The position numbers and the translations under genes are program-made. Below are positions 25,542 through 33,288 of a stretch of 39,930 nt of DNA, in pieces. The notes beneath the pieces were generated by a model. The model did no database searches, was not told the DNA's origin, and saw only the letters and a program-made list of their open reading frames with translations. How positions within the stretch are numbered: the stretch's first letter is position 1; each line of letters begins with the position of its first letter. The DNA lies in contig NZ_NUUX01000008.1 in assembly GCF_002564465.1 (NCBI RefSeq), forward strand, positions 1-39,930, given 5' to 3'. The DNA is from Bacillus sp. AFS088145 (lineage in GTDB: Bacteria; Bacillota; Bacilli; Bacillales; Bacillaceae_G).

Positions 25542-25670
25542 TCCCTTTCGAAAAATAAAAATCTTGAAAGGGTTTACATTAAGATTTTTTAATTTTTTAA
25601 ATCTATTAAACTAAAATTAGTTTGATTCTAAAAAAATGTCTCTGTTATAGTAAAATATTGAACTAAATTC

Positions 25671-25847
25671 TTACCTATTAAAGACATAATAAATAACATA
25701 AAACCAGCTAAAAAACCCGTGAATTATTGCCCAGAGTACTGATTTATGAATACTCCAAGATATTGTAATGGCTAAAGCAGAACCGAAAGTGATAACACTT
25801 TTTGAACCAACTGGAATATTATGTCTTTTTTCTGACCTTTCTTTCAT
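25671..25847 (-). CDS. Small membrane protein (58 aa)
   Basis: 58 codons from ATG 25847 to TAA 25671. A short basic N-terminus (MKERSEKRHNIPVGSKS) is followed by two hydrophobic stretches, VITFGSALAITISWS and VLWAIIHGFFSWFYVIYYVF. An in-frame TGA just upstream fixes the start. I recall similar SWS...LWAIIHG...WFYVIYY small proteins as conserved hypotheticals in many bacteria, function unknown. A G-rich element lies about 9 nt before the ATG. It is upstream of the his promoter on the same strand. Confidence 0.65.
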   Translation of the reverse strand: MKERSEKRHNIPVGSKSVITFGSALAITISWSIHKSVLWAIIHGFFSWFYVIYYVFNR

Positions 25848-26022
25848 ACCTCAATCCCCATTTCCACTGAACATAGATTTGCATTTGTTAATATTTATTC
25901 TTCAGTGAAAAGTTTATTCTCTTCAGGTATTAATATTCTGTAATTGCATTGCTACCAGTTTAGTACGTATCCGTTTGTATTATCAGGGCATCCAGCATTT
26001 TCTGGTAGATTTTCGTAATTAG

Positions 26023-26709
26023 TTAGATATCAAAAGAAAAGGTTTCTTTAAATCCTTTTTTTCCTTCAAAGGTTATTTTTATGGCTCTTGTTTTTGGCAT
26101 ACGTTGAATCCAATTCAATTCTAAAAATCTTTCTAGAAGAGCATTTCCCAATGCTCCACCAAGGTGGTATCGTCTTTCACTCCAATCTAAACATCTATGT
26201 GAAAATGATCGACGCCTCTTCTTAATTTTTTCAAGATCAATTTGAAAATCAGTAAAAAATCTCTCACCTTTTTCCGTAACAATAAATGCTTGCTTTTCTT
26301 CTTTTATAACTTCCAAATTAATTAAAGAATCAGTTAATAGTACCCCAAACTTACCAGCTGGATGATCGTAACACGTTCTTGCAAAACGTATTGCGGTATT
26401 TTCTGAAGCTTGTTTTAAAGACCTAATTTCAATTGGAGGGGCTATTGATAATAATGTCTCCAATATTTGAGCAACTTCCTGATTTCGAATACCGTAGTAA
26501 CGATGTCTTCCTTGTTTTTCTACACTTACTAATTTTGCATCTACCAATTTTGCTAAATGAAAACTAGCCGTTTGTGGTTTTATCCCAGCCATATATGCCA
26601 GTTCGCTAGCAGGATGAAATCTACCATCTAAAAGGACAGTTAATATTGCTGCACGTGAAGTTTCACTTACAAGCGTAGCAACCACTGCTACATTAGGACT
26701 TGCATTCAT
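26023..26709 (-). CDS. ArsR-type winged-helix transcriptional regulator
   Basis: 228 residues. Residues 10-80 form an ArsR-like winged helix: SETSRAAILTVLLDGRFHPASELAYMAGIKPQTASFHLAKLVDAKLVSVEKQGRHRYYGI. The C-terminal 130 residues are an added domain with HPAGKFGVLLTDSLI, conserved in a subgroup of long ArsR proteins of unknown ligand. Cysteines of the metal-sensing alpha3 motif are absent, so metal sensing is unlikely. GGGAGGAG precedes the ATG. Divergent from the flavin-reductase-like gene across 100 bp, which it probably regulates (inference). Confidence 0.87.
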   Translation of the reverse strand: MNASPNVAVVATLVSETSRAAILTVLLDGRFHPASELAYMAGIKPQTASFHLAKLVDAKLVSVEKQGRHRYYGIRNQEVAQILETLLSIAPPIEIRSLKQASENTAIRFARTCYDHPAGKFGVLLTDSLINLEVIKEEKQAFIVTEKGERFFTDFQIDLEKIKKRRRSFSHRCLDWSERRYHLGGALGNALLERFLELNWIQRMPKTRAIKITFEGKKGFKETFSFDI

Positions 26710-26809
26710 TTTAATTCTCCTCCCATTATGTAATCCATATTTCGATAATAATTGAACTATTTATATTCTACAATAAATTTTGAAATACAAAATTATTAGG
26801 AGGAAAAAA

Positions 26810-27421
26810 ATGAATCATTTTACAAATACAAAGTTGATTAGACCTAAAATTCTATACTATGGAACACCTGTGATTTTACTAAATACATTGAATGAGGATG
26901 GGACAGTCAATATTAGCCCTATGTCTTCCTCATGGGCTTTAGGAGACTGCATAATATTAGGAATTGGACTTGGCGGGAAAGCTATTGAAAATTTACAGCG
27001 ACATCCTGAATGTGTAATCAATGTACCTAGCCCTTTGTTATGGGAGAATGTTGAATTTTTAGCCCCTTACACGGGAAAAAATCCTGTTCCTGATGCTAAG
27101 AAAAATATAGGATTTACATATGAAAAAGAAAAATACAATATCAGTAAATTAACTGCTACAGAGTCACAAACCGTAAAACCTACACGCATAACGGAATGCC
27201 CAATTCAAATCGAGGCAATTGTAAAACACATTCGTATCCCTGAACATTCACCTGATTTTGCAATTGTTGAGACACAAGTTTTACATGTACATGCTCATAA
27301 TGAAATCATCATTGAAGAAAATCATATTGATCCAAATAAATGGAGTCCACTAATATATAATTTCCGTCATTATTTCGGTCTCGGAAATAAATTAGGTAAA
27401 ACTTTTCGTTCGGAAATTTAG
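26810..27421 (+). CDS. Flavin reductase-like FMN-binding protein
   Basis: 203 residues from the ATG at 26810, with AGGAGG immediately upstream; the frame opens 10 codons earlier without a site. The split-barrel flavin-reductase/DIM6-NTAB fold is suggested by YGTPVILLNTLNEDGTVNISPMSSSWALGDCIILGIG and VINVPSPLLWENVEFLAPYTGKNPVPDAKK. Members bind FMN or act as flavoprotein oxidoreductases; no partner is evident. Paired with the divergent ArsR-type regulator. Confidence 0.82.
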   Translation: MNHFTNTKLIRPKILYYGTPVILLNTLNEDGTVNISPMSSSWALGDCIILGIGLGGKAIENLQRHPECVINVPSPLLWENVEFLAPYTGKNPVPDAKKNIGFTYEKEKYNISKLTATESQTVKPTRITECPIQIEAIVKHIRIPEHSPDFAIVETQVLHVHAHNEIIIEENHIDPNKWSPLIYNFRHYFGLGNKLGKTFRSEI

Positions 27422-27549
27422 TAAAAAATTAAATATAAAAGGGAAAATTATACTATGTAATGCTTTTAGCAATATCTTTTAAGGATTCACCCCTCCTAGA
27501 TAATCTTAAACAGAAGTTAGTTTAATCGCTAATGAATACTTAGTCAAAA
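27422..27549. other. Intergenic, nothing recognised
   Basis: AT-rich, no ORF of coding character; precedes a short inverted-repeat element. Confidence 0.4.
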
Positions 27550-27598
27550 AACTGCACCTCAAATTATTAGTTGAGTCTAACAATTTTGGGGTGCAGTT
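27550..27598. mobile_element. Short inverted-repeat element, possible IS/MITE remnant
   Basis: AACTGCACC (27550-27558) and GGTGCAGTT (27590-27598) are perfect inverted arms, with near-continuing CTCAAATT/AATTTTGG pairing. The TGCACC(C/T)CAAA ends followed by GTCTAAC resemble IS3-family terminal repeats as I remember them (inference). On the minus strand the hairpin is followed by TTTTTT, so it could equally act as a terminator for the minus strand. Confidence 0.4.
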
Positions 27599-27651
27599 CA
27601 TTACTTAGGTCATTTTACATAGTTTAATTTTTGATAAGTTGACGCGGAAGT

Positions 27652-27982
27652 TCACTTTAATAATATATGCTTATATAATTTGTTGAACTCTAACCACGTG
27701 TAAATATTACAAGCAATGTTATATTCCGTTTCTTTATTTGTAACAACACGGTATCCGACCACGTATTCATTTGTATCTTTTTGACGGTAAAAAGAATACG
27801 TTCTTTTTTTGCCATGTTCGATTTTAAATTGTGCATCTAATTCGCCAAACGTAACTTGTGAATTTCAACAATATTCCATTCCCATCAGGTGTTAGAAACC
27901 ACTGTTTCTTTCTTTTGGCTACCAATAAAGTATTATGATACTTTTTTAGAGCTTTCAGTTCGTTGTCATGAAGATATTCCAT
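27652..27982 (-). pseudogene. Frameshifted gene for an unknown protein (~110 aa)
   Basis: ATG 27982, with an AAAGGAG upstream, starts MEYLHDNELKALKKYHNTLL, then VAKRKKQWFLTPDGNGI. The coding signal then moves to another frame, where NSQVTFGELDAQFKIEHG continues through KKRTYSFYRQKDTNEYVVGY to a TGA at 27652-27654. The downstream frame has an in-frame TGA just before NSQV, and the upstream frame stops soon after the break, so at least one indel near 27870 has destroyed the gene. No family recognised. Confidence 0.6.
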
Positions 27983-28074
27983 GGTGTTTTAGAATCTCCT
28001 TTATTGAACGGTTTGGTTTAGTTCATTTTACCATGCTATTCTTTTAAAAAAAGTACAAAAAATGCCATGTTAAT

Positions 28075-28256
28075 TGGAAAATTCCATCCTTATTAAGGGT
28101 AATAAGACGATAAATAATTTCAGATATCGTACATTTTTCTGCGTATTTAAACCCACTTTGGTTCTTAATTTACTCTTCTACATAATTTCATATAAGCTTC
28201 TTCATTAATTTCATTTGGGTAGGCTACTAGGCATACACCAAGTTTTGACCTTGAGC
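28075..28256 (-). pseudogene. Possible decayed coding remnant
   Basis: The minus strand holds two short stretches of protein-like character in different frames: CSRSKLGVCLVAYPNEINEE with AYMKLCRRVN then a stop, and further on KYAEKCTISEIIYRLITLNK then DGIFQLTW. No start codon with a ribosome site is seen. It may be a degraded gene of the neighbouring accessory segment, or chance. Confidence 0.25.
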
Positions 28257-28301
28257 ATAAATTTTATTAGTCTAATTTTCATAAGGAGTGAACTTAGAAT
28301 T

Positions 28302-28544
28302 ATGGAATATTTACGACAAACTGCACCATATTCCTCGAATCCCTTGGGTATTCAACATTGTTTGTACCGTTTCACGTATTTATGGCTTAGGAACGGAGAC
28401 AATTTTTGGTTTTTTTTAACAACTGTAGGGGAATCAAGTGTTTATGGCTATAGGTTTTTCGGTGGAAGATGGAATTTTTACTCGGTTGCTTTAAGTGACA
28501 TAGTTTCATTCCATTGTTCTCCTCCAACTCCTAAGCTATATTAA
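28302..28544 (+). CDS. Small Tyr/Trp/Phe-rich protein of unknown function (80 aa)
   Basis: 80 residues from the ATG at 28302; AAGGAG lies about 13 nt upstream, slightly far. The central YRFTYLWLRNGDNFWFF and YGYRFFGGRWNFYSVALSDI segments are aromatic-rich beta-like repeats. I recall similar WLRNGxxFWFxP...GYRWxxxxW small proteins in the B. cereus group, but no function. The frame opens upstream to 28215 without a ribosome site. Neighbours are decayed genes, so it may itself be accessory. Confidence 0.5.
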   Translation: MEYLRQTAPYSSNPLGIQHCLYRFTYLWLRNGDNFWFFLTTVGESSVYGYRFFGGRWNFYSVALSDIVSFHCSPPTPKLY

Positions 28545-28634
28545 AAACTGCTTCTGGGCTTTCTCATAATATGAGTTCGTTTTTTTACTGCCCGATTCTT
28601 TAAAAGGAGTCAAACAGCATTGACTTGAATAAGA

Positions 28635-28668
28635 AAAACATAGGGAGATTTTACTCTTCCTATGTTTT
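28635..28668 (+). terminator. Hairpin with terminator character
   Basis: AAAACATAGG (28635-28644) and CCTATGTTTT (28659-28668) form a 10-bp stem, about 90 bp after the 80-aa gene. The T-rich 3' arm provides a modest U tract. It may end that gene's transcript. Confidence 0.55.
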
Positions 28669-28756
28669 CATTCAAATTACCAATTTTATAAAAAGCAGCA
28701 ACTTGAAAAAATTCGTTCGGAGTATTTGAAAAAGAAGCAAAAACAAGGAGATAAGA

Positions 28757-29467
28757 ATTGAAGAATTTACAAAGCGTTTTCTTGATTCTAATCGACCACT
28801 TGATCTATTAATTAATTGCGCTGGAATTATGGCTGTTCCTTTATTACGTAATGATTTAGGTTATGAATCACAGTTTGCTACTAATCACCTTGGACATTTT
28901 CATTTAGCCTCTCTCCTGTGGCCAGCACTAGTCAAAGCAAACGGGGCAAGAGTTGTTACACTTTCTTCAAGAGGCCATCGGATAAGTGATATAGATTTTA
29001 TGGATATAAACTTTGAAAATCGTAAATATGACAAATGGAAAGCATACGGTCAATCAAAGACTGCTAACGCACTCTTTGCTTTAGAATTAGATAATAGAGG
29101 AAAAACATATGGTATTCGGTCCTTTTCAGTACATGCTGGGACAATTATTACCGATAAATCAAGGAATTTAACTGATGAAGAAATGCAGTCTATGGGTGCT
29201 CTAGACGCATCAGGTAGAAGAGTCTTAAATGAATATAATGATGAACGGAAAATAATTGAAGAAGGAGCAGCTACCATCGTTTGGTGTGCTACAAGTAAGC
29301 AATTAAACGGATTAGGTGGTCTTTATTGCGAAAATGTTGATATAGCAAAAGCTGTCTCAGGAAATGAAATAGGGCCAGGAGTTCGACCTTGGGCAAGTAG
29401 TGTGGAAAGTGCTAAGCGTCTATGGGAAATCAGTGAAAAATTATTAGCTATAAAATTTCCTAGTTAA
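28757..29467 (+). pseudogene. 5'-truncated short-chain dehydrogenase/reductase
   Basis: The frame encodes the C-terminal two-thirds of an SDR: EEFTKRFLDSNRPLDLLINCAGIM (NNAG element as NCAG), ATNHLGHFHLASLL, VVTLSSRGH (catalytic Ser) and the active-site YGQSK (YxxxK). It continues to a normal C-terminus. The N-terminal TGxxxGIG NAD(P)-binding Rossmann segment of about 75 residues is missing. Sequence-like SDR homology starts near 28757 with no proper start; an ATG at 28829 is internal to the fold. The sequence just upstream encodes an unrelated tail (LEKIRSEYLKKKQKQGDKN, stop) in another frame, consistent with a rearrangement junction. Confidence 0.8.
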
Positions 29468-29495
29468 TAGAGGTTTTTTAAAATTCTCTATAAAG

Positions 29496-29572
29496 TGGAC
29501 ACATAAAAGAAAATTCTTTTTTAAGAGGAATTGGCTTCGGTACTAAAACCGGAGTCATTTTATTTATGTCCA
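29496..29572. mobile_element. Short terminal-inverted-repeat element, possible IS/MITE remnant
   Basis: TGGACA (29496-29501) and TGTCCA (29567-29572) bound a 77-bp segment whose ends (TGGACACATAAA and, inverted, TGGACATAAATAAA) are alike. Inside is a small CGGT/ACCG hairpin. TG...CA ends recall IS3-family elements, but no transposase or clear target duplication is visible. Confidence 0.4.
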
Positions 29573-29671
29573 ATGTTGACGAGGACATTTTTTGATTTTT
29601 ATCTGTTCTATTCCGTCACGGCACAAATATTATCTTGTAATAATGAACAATTACTACTTAGTTTATATGTA

Positions 29672-29688
29672 ACTAAAAGGTGCCTATA
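29672..29688. promoter_or_regulatory. Operator-like motif, inverted copy
   Basis: Read on the minus strand, TATAGGCACCTTTTAGT differs at one base of 17 from TATAGGCACTTTTTAGT at 37986-38002 upstream of the flavodoxin/alcohol dehydrogenase pair. Probably a site for the HxlR regulator encoded at 37417 (inference). Confidence 0.5.
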
Positions 29689-29707
29689 GAACATACAAGT
29701 TACTATC

Positions 29708-29727
29708 GCACTTTAAAGTACGTTCTT
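29708..29727. promoter_or_regulatory. Operator-like motif, direct copy
   Basis: GCACTTTAAAGTACGTTCTT matches GCACTTTTTAGTACGTACTT at 37991-38010 in 17 of 20 positions. It lies 145 bp upstream of the aldo/keto reductase start. Confidence 0.5.
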
Positions 29728-29872
29728 CTTTTCTTTAAAAATTTATTACATAATAGCAACTGTAGAGAATAGTTTCTTTAGATGACAACGTTAATCACCT
29801 AATTACTACTCTCTAACAACATTATTTTAAATTTACTTCATGCCACATGAAGATATATATAGGAGGATTTAT

Positions 29873-30889
29873 ATGAAAGAGAATAACTTATTTCAAGGAA
29901 AACTAGGTTTTGGAACTGCCCCACTAGGAAATATGTTCCGTAACATCCCAGATGAAGAAGCATTCACGACTGTTGTTGCAGCTTGGGACAATGGGATTCG
30001 CTACTTTGATACAGCGCCACTTTATGGAGCAGGTCTAGCTGAAATCCGCCTTGGAGAAGTATTATCAAGATACAATCGTGATGATTATGTTTTAAGTACA
30101 AAAGTAGGACGTTTAATTCTTGATGAACTAGAAGACGTTTCTGCACGAGACTTAGGTGAAAAAGGTGGAGTTTTTGAATTTGGTCGTAAGAATAAAATTG
30201 TGAACGATTATAGTGCTGACGCAACTTTACGTTCAATCGAACAAAGTTTAAATCGTTTGAAAACCGATCGTTTAGACATTGTCTATGTTCATGATATTGC
30301 ACAAGACTTTTATGGTGACGAGTGGATCGCACAGTTTGAAATTGCTCGCACTGGTGCTTTCCGTGTACTTTCTCAATTACGAGACGAAGGTGTTATTAAA
30401 TCTTGGGGACTTGGTGTAAATAAAGTAGAACCGATCGAAATCGCATTAGAATTAGGTGAATACAAACCTGATGTTAGCTTATTAGCAGGTCGTTATACAC
30501 TTCTAGATCATGATCGTGCGCTTCAACGATTAATGCCTGAAGCTGCTAAACAAAATGTTGATATTATCGTTGGTGGTCCATATAGCTCAGGTATTCTAGC
30601 TGGTGGAACTCACTTCGAATATCAAAAAGCGTCACCTGAAATTATCGCAAAAGTTGAGAAAATCAAAGGAATTGCACAAAGACATGGTATCAGTGTGAAA
30701 GCTGCAGCTCTTCAATTTTCATTATCAAATCCTGCAGTTGCAACTGTCATTCCAGGTGCAAGTAAACCAGAGCGAATTATAGAAGACCAAGCTGCATTAA
30801 ATGAAATAATTCCAGCGACATTCTGGCATGAAATGAGAGAACAAAAACTAGTGTCAGAAAATGCACCACTACCAATCGACATTAAATAA
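29873..30889 (+). CDS. Aldo/keto reductase
   Basis: 338 residues from the ATG at 29873, with AGGAGG upstream; the frame opens earlier at 29840 without a site. This is an NADPH-dependent oxidoreductase of the aldo/keto reductase superfamily, closest in style to D-threo-aldose 1-dehydrogenase/pyridoxal 4-dehydrogenase-type proteins. The tetrad is visible: DTAPLYGAGLAEIRLGE (Asp, Tyr), LSTKVGR (Lys) and IVYVHDIAQ (His). IVGGPYSSGILAGG and a C-terminal VATVIPGASKPERI form the cofactor site. It is followed after 26 bp by the SRPBCC gene, so they are one operon. Real substrate unknown. Confidence 0.92.
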   Translation: MKENNLFQGKLGFGTAPLGNMFRNIPDEEAFTTVVAAWDNGIRYFDTAPLYGAGLAEIRLGEVLSRYNRDDYVLSTKVGRLILDELEDVSARDLGEKGGVFEFGRKNKIVNDYSADATLRSIEQSLNRLKTDRLDIVYVHDIAQDFYGDEWIAQFEIARTGAFRVLSQLRDEGVIKSWGLGVNKVEPIEIALELGEYKPDVSLLAGRYTLLDHDRALQRLMPEAAKQNVDIIVGGPYSSGILAGGTHFEYQKASPEIIAKVEKIKGIAQRHGISVKAAALQFSLSNPAVATVIPGASKPERIIEDQAALNEIIPATFWHEMREQKLVSENAPLPIDIK

Positions 30890-30915
30890 TAACTATATAT
30901 TAGGAGCGATATAAA

Positions 30916-31342
30916 ATGGCTAACACAATCGTTACAATGGAAATTCCTGCAAATCCTAAAAAAAGTATGGCAATTAATTGGCGGTTTCAATTCGTTACCA
31001 GATTGGTTACCAAATATCCCAAATAGTGAATTATTAGAAGGTGGACGTGTTCGCACTTCGGCAAATCCGGATGTAGATGCAATTGTTGAACGTCTTGAAG
31101 CATTCAATGATAAAGAGCGTTTTTATACTTACTCAATAATGAAAGCACCATTCCCAATTACAAACTATCAATCGACAATACGAGTTCAAGAGCATCCTGA
31201 TCGTAATAAATCAATTGTTGAGTGGTCTGGCAGTTTTACTCCTGTGGATGTAACTGATGAAGAAGTGATCAATCTTTTCAATGGGATTTATAAAGATGGA
31301 TTAGAAGCATTAAGACATGCATTTCAAGTTTTAGCAGTATAA
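30916..31342 (+). pseudogene. SRPBCC family protein gene with A7 frameshift
   Basis: ATG 30916 after AGGAG starts MANTIVTMEIPANPKK. At A7 (30958-30964) the frame must shift to continue VWQLIGGFNSLPDWLPNIPN and on through RVRTSANPDVDAIVERLEAF to a normal C-terminus at 31342. With six As the protein would be 141 residues, a normal polyketide-cyclase/SRPBCC lipid-binding domain. With seven As, translation stops soon after RFQFVTRLVTKYPK. It may be a real indel, a sequencing error at a homopolymer, or a slippage-tolerant gene. Confidence 0.85.
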
Positions 31343-31354
31343 TAGTAAATAAAG

Positions 31355-31392
31355 AAAATCAAGGGGAATACCTATTCCCTTTGATTTTTTTA
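31355..31392 (+). terminator. Terminator of the aldo/keto reductase operon
   Basis: 16-bp stem AAAATCAAGGGGAATA/TATTCCCTTTGATTTT with one G-U pair and a two-base gap, then Ts. It starts 13 bp past the SRPBCC stop. Confidence 0.85.
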
Positions 31393-31497
31393 CTTTAGTT
31401 TTTCAAATTGAACTTCTATGGAAGAAGGTTCAAAACTTCCATTCATTGTAGTGAATTATTGATTGGCTTACGCACCGCTTTAGTTTGAAGAAACCCT

Positions 31498-31794
31498 CTA
31501 CAAAAGTTTCACCCTTTCAAAATGTTCCACAGTTGGAAAGGGGTCGTAAAAATGATGAAGTTGCTTTTTCCAATCTTGGTATTCACTAGATTGCCTAAAA
31601 CCAATAGTATGGTCCTCCAATGTCTCCCACTGCACCAGTAAGAAATATTTCCCTTTTACTTCCATGCATCGTTGCAATTCATGTGACACATACCCTTTCA
31701 TGGAAGAAATAATTTTTGATGCTCCTCGAAAAGCTTCTTCATATTGTTCTTCCATACCTTCTTTAACATATAGCAAAACAGCTTCCAAAATCAT
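31498..31794 (-). CDS. Antibiotic biosynthesis monooxygenase (ABM) domain protein
   Basis: 98 residues, a one-domain dimeric alpha+beta ferredoxin-like ABM protein. Characteristic features are MILEAVLLYVKEGMEEQYEEAFRGASKIIS, the GYVSHELQRCMEVKGKYFLLVQWETLEDHTIGFRQSSEYQDWK core and a C-terminal HFYDPFPTVEHFERV strand. The family includes quinol monooxygenases and heme-degrading enzymes; function is not determined here. GGGGTGA precedes the ATG. Monocistronic. Confidence 0.85.
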   Translation of the reverse strand: MILEAVLLYVKEGMEEQYEEAFRGASKIISSMKGYVSHELQRCMEVKGKYFLLVQWETLEDHTIGFRQSSEYQDWKKQLHHFYDPFPTVEHFERVKLL

Positions 31795-31985
31795 TTAATC
31801 ACCCCAATTATTTTGATTTAAATTTATATTATTCGTCAAATTTCACTCTTCACCTATAAGTATCCTTATTACACTAAACTGTCATTTATTTGTATAAAAT
31901 ACCAATAATGTTCTTTAACAGCCCTCTTTAATAAAGTTTCACTCCTTCAACTAACCTATATTTCCGTTATATAAAGATAAAACAA

Positions 31986-32015
31986 AAAATCGTCATTTTT
32001 AAAAATGACGATTTT
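31986..32015. terminator. Terminator of hisC
   Basis: Perfect 15-bp inverted repeat AAAATCGTCATTTTT/AAAAATGACGATTTT (31986-32000 with 32001-32015), followed by Ts on the minus strand, 9 bp past the hisC stop. Confidence 0.85.
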
Positions 32016-32023
32016 ACTATTAA

Positions 32024-33106
32024 TTAAATTGTAGAAGTATTTTTCGTTAATGCTGGCTTCAAATGTAAGATTAATCCTTCATTTTCAGCAGCAGTTCCGA
32101 TTGTAATTCGAATTCCATTAGGGAATGCACGGATAATGTATCCTTTAGATTCTAGATCTTTAAAGATTTCTTGACTGTTTTCAAGTGGAACAAATATAAA
32201 GTTTGCTTGAGATGGATAGTATTCGATTCCATAACTGTTGAATAACTCTTCGTATTGTTCCATGCCTTTTTTATTTTGTTCAACACAGTTTTTAATAAAC
32301 ACTTGATCTTCAAGTGCTGCTATTGCTGCTACTTGAGATAGCATTGAAGTGTTGAATGGTAGTCTAGCGATATTTAATTCTTGAATTAATTTGCTATTTG
32401 CGATTCCGTAACCGATTCGGAATGATGCTAGGCCGTATGCTTTTGAAAATGTTCTTAATACGATTAGATTTTCAAATTTATTTAGTAATGGGATTGTATC
32501 AGGGAAATCTGATGCTGATACGTATTCAACGTAAGCTTCGTCAACAACTACAAAAGTAGTGCTTGGTACTTTTTCTAAAAACTCAACTAATTTGCGGCTT
32601 CCAATATATGTACCTGTTGGGTTATTTGGATTACAAATCCAAACAATTTTAGTATTCGCATCTACTTGTGCAAGCATAGAATCTAAATCATGTACACCTT
32701 TAACTAAAGGAACAGGTCTAACTTCAGCACCTTCAATAACTGCGTGATGAGCATATTGTGAAAAAGTTTGTGATGCTTGTACAATATTATGTTCTTTTGT
32801 GAGCAACGCTCGACTAATCATTTGAATAACTTCGTCAGCACCACTTCCGAATATTAATTGATCTGGCTGTATATTTAGGAAATTTGCTAGTTTCTTACTA
32901 ATTTCTTCTGTCGCTCCATCTGGATAAATCGCAAACTTACTTACTACATTACGTAGTTCTTCAAAAACTTTAGGAGAACAACCGAATGGATTTTCATTTG
33001 ATGCAAGTTTTACTACTTTGTCTAGACCATATTCACGCATGACTACTTCACTTGGTTTTCCTGGTGTGTATGCTTGAAGCGTCAAAATTTGTGGTTTCAC
33101 GTACAT
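32024..33106 (-). CDS. hisC: Histidinol-phosphate / aromatic aminotransferase
   Basis: 360 residues, usual HisC length. A PLP-dependent class I/II aminotransferase: KLASNENPFGCSPK at residues 33-46, FGSGADEVIQ, ICNPNNPTGTYI near 158, VVVDEAYVEYV near 184, and LRTFSKAYGLASFRIGYG with the PLP lysine near 223. The his operon in this window has no hisC, so this may provide that step. It also lies directly downstream of hmgA in the tyrosine-catabolism cluster, consistent with tyrosine transamination to 4-hydroxyphenylpyruvate. AAAGGAG precedes the ATG. Confidence 0.92.
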   Translation of the reverse strand: MYVKPQILTLQAYTPGKPSEVVMREYGLDKVVKLASNENPFGCSPKVFEELRNVVSKFAIYPDGATEEISKKLANFLNIQPDQLIFGSGADEVIQMISRALLTKEHNIVQASQTFSQYAHHAVIEGAEVRPVPLVKGVHDLDSMLAQVDANTKIVWICNPNNPTGTYIGSRKLVEFLEKVPSTTFVVVDEAYVEYVSASDFPDTIPLLNKFENLIVLRTFSKAYGLASFRIGYGIANSKLIQELNIARLPFNTSMLSQVAAIAALEDQVFIKNCVEQNKKGMEQYEELFNSYGIEYYPSQANFIFVPLENSQEIFKDLESKGYIIRAFPNGIRITIGTAAENEGLILHLKPALTKNTSTI

Positions 33107-33252
33107 GCTTATTTCTCCTTTTATTCAAAGTTTTGTATAATGTTGTCAGTTTATCATATTATTAAGCTGTTAATCTAGTGCTATTTTCAAGAATATTTCA
33201 AATTATCTAGTTCCATCATGCCTGCATGATCTTGAACATAGCTTGTTTAAAA

Positions 33253-33288
33253 TTCAAATAAAAAGTAGAATCATAAGACTCTACTTTT
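33253..33288 (-). terminator. Terminator of the homogentisate operon
   Basis: AAAAGTAGA (33261-33269) with TCTACTTTT (33280-33288), followed by TTTATTTG on the minus strand. It overlaps the hmgA stop and separates hmgA from hisC. Confidence 0.75.

Noticed and set aside
25392-25592. Forward-strand 66-aa ORF over the his leader
   Set aside because: It lies opposite the promoter and leader ORF, has no ribosome site, and its composition is not protein-like.
28829-29467. Intact SDR gene starting at the ATG 28829
   Set aside because: This ATG lies within the NNAG-like region; the nucleotide-binding N-terminus is missing and the homology continues upstream without a start.
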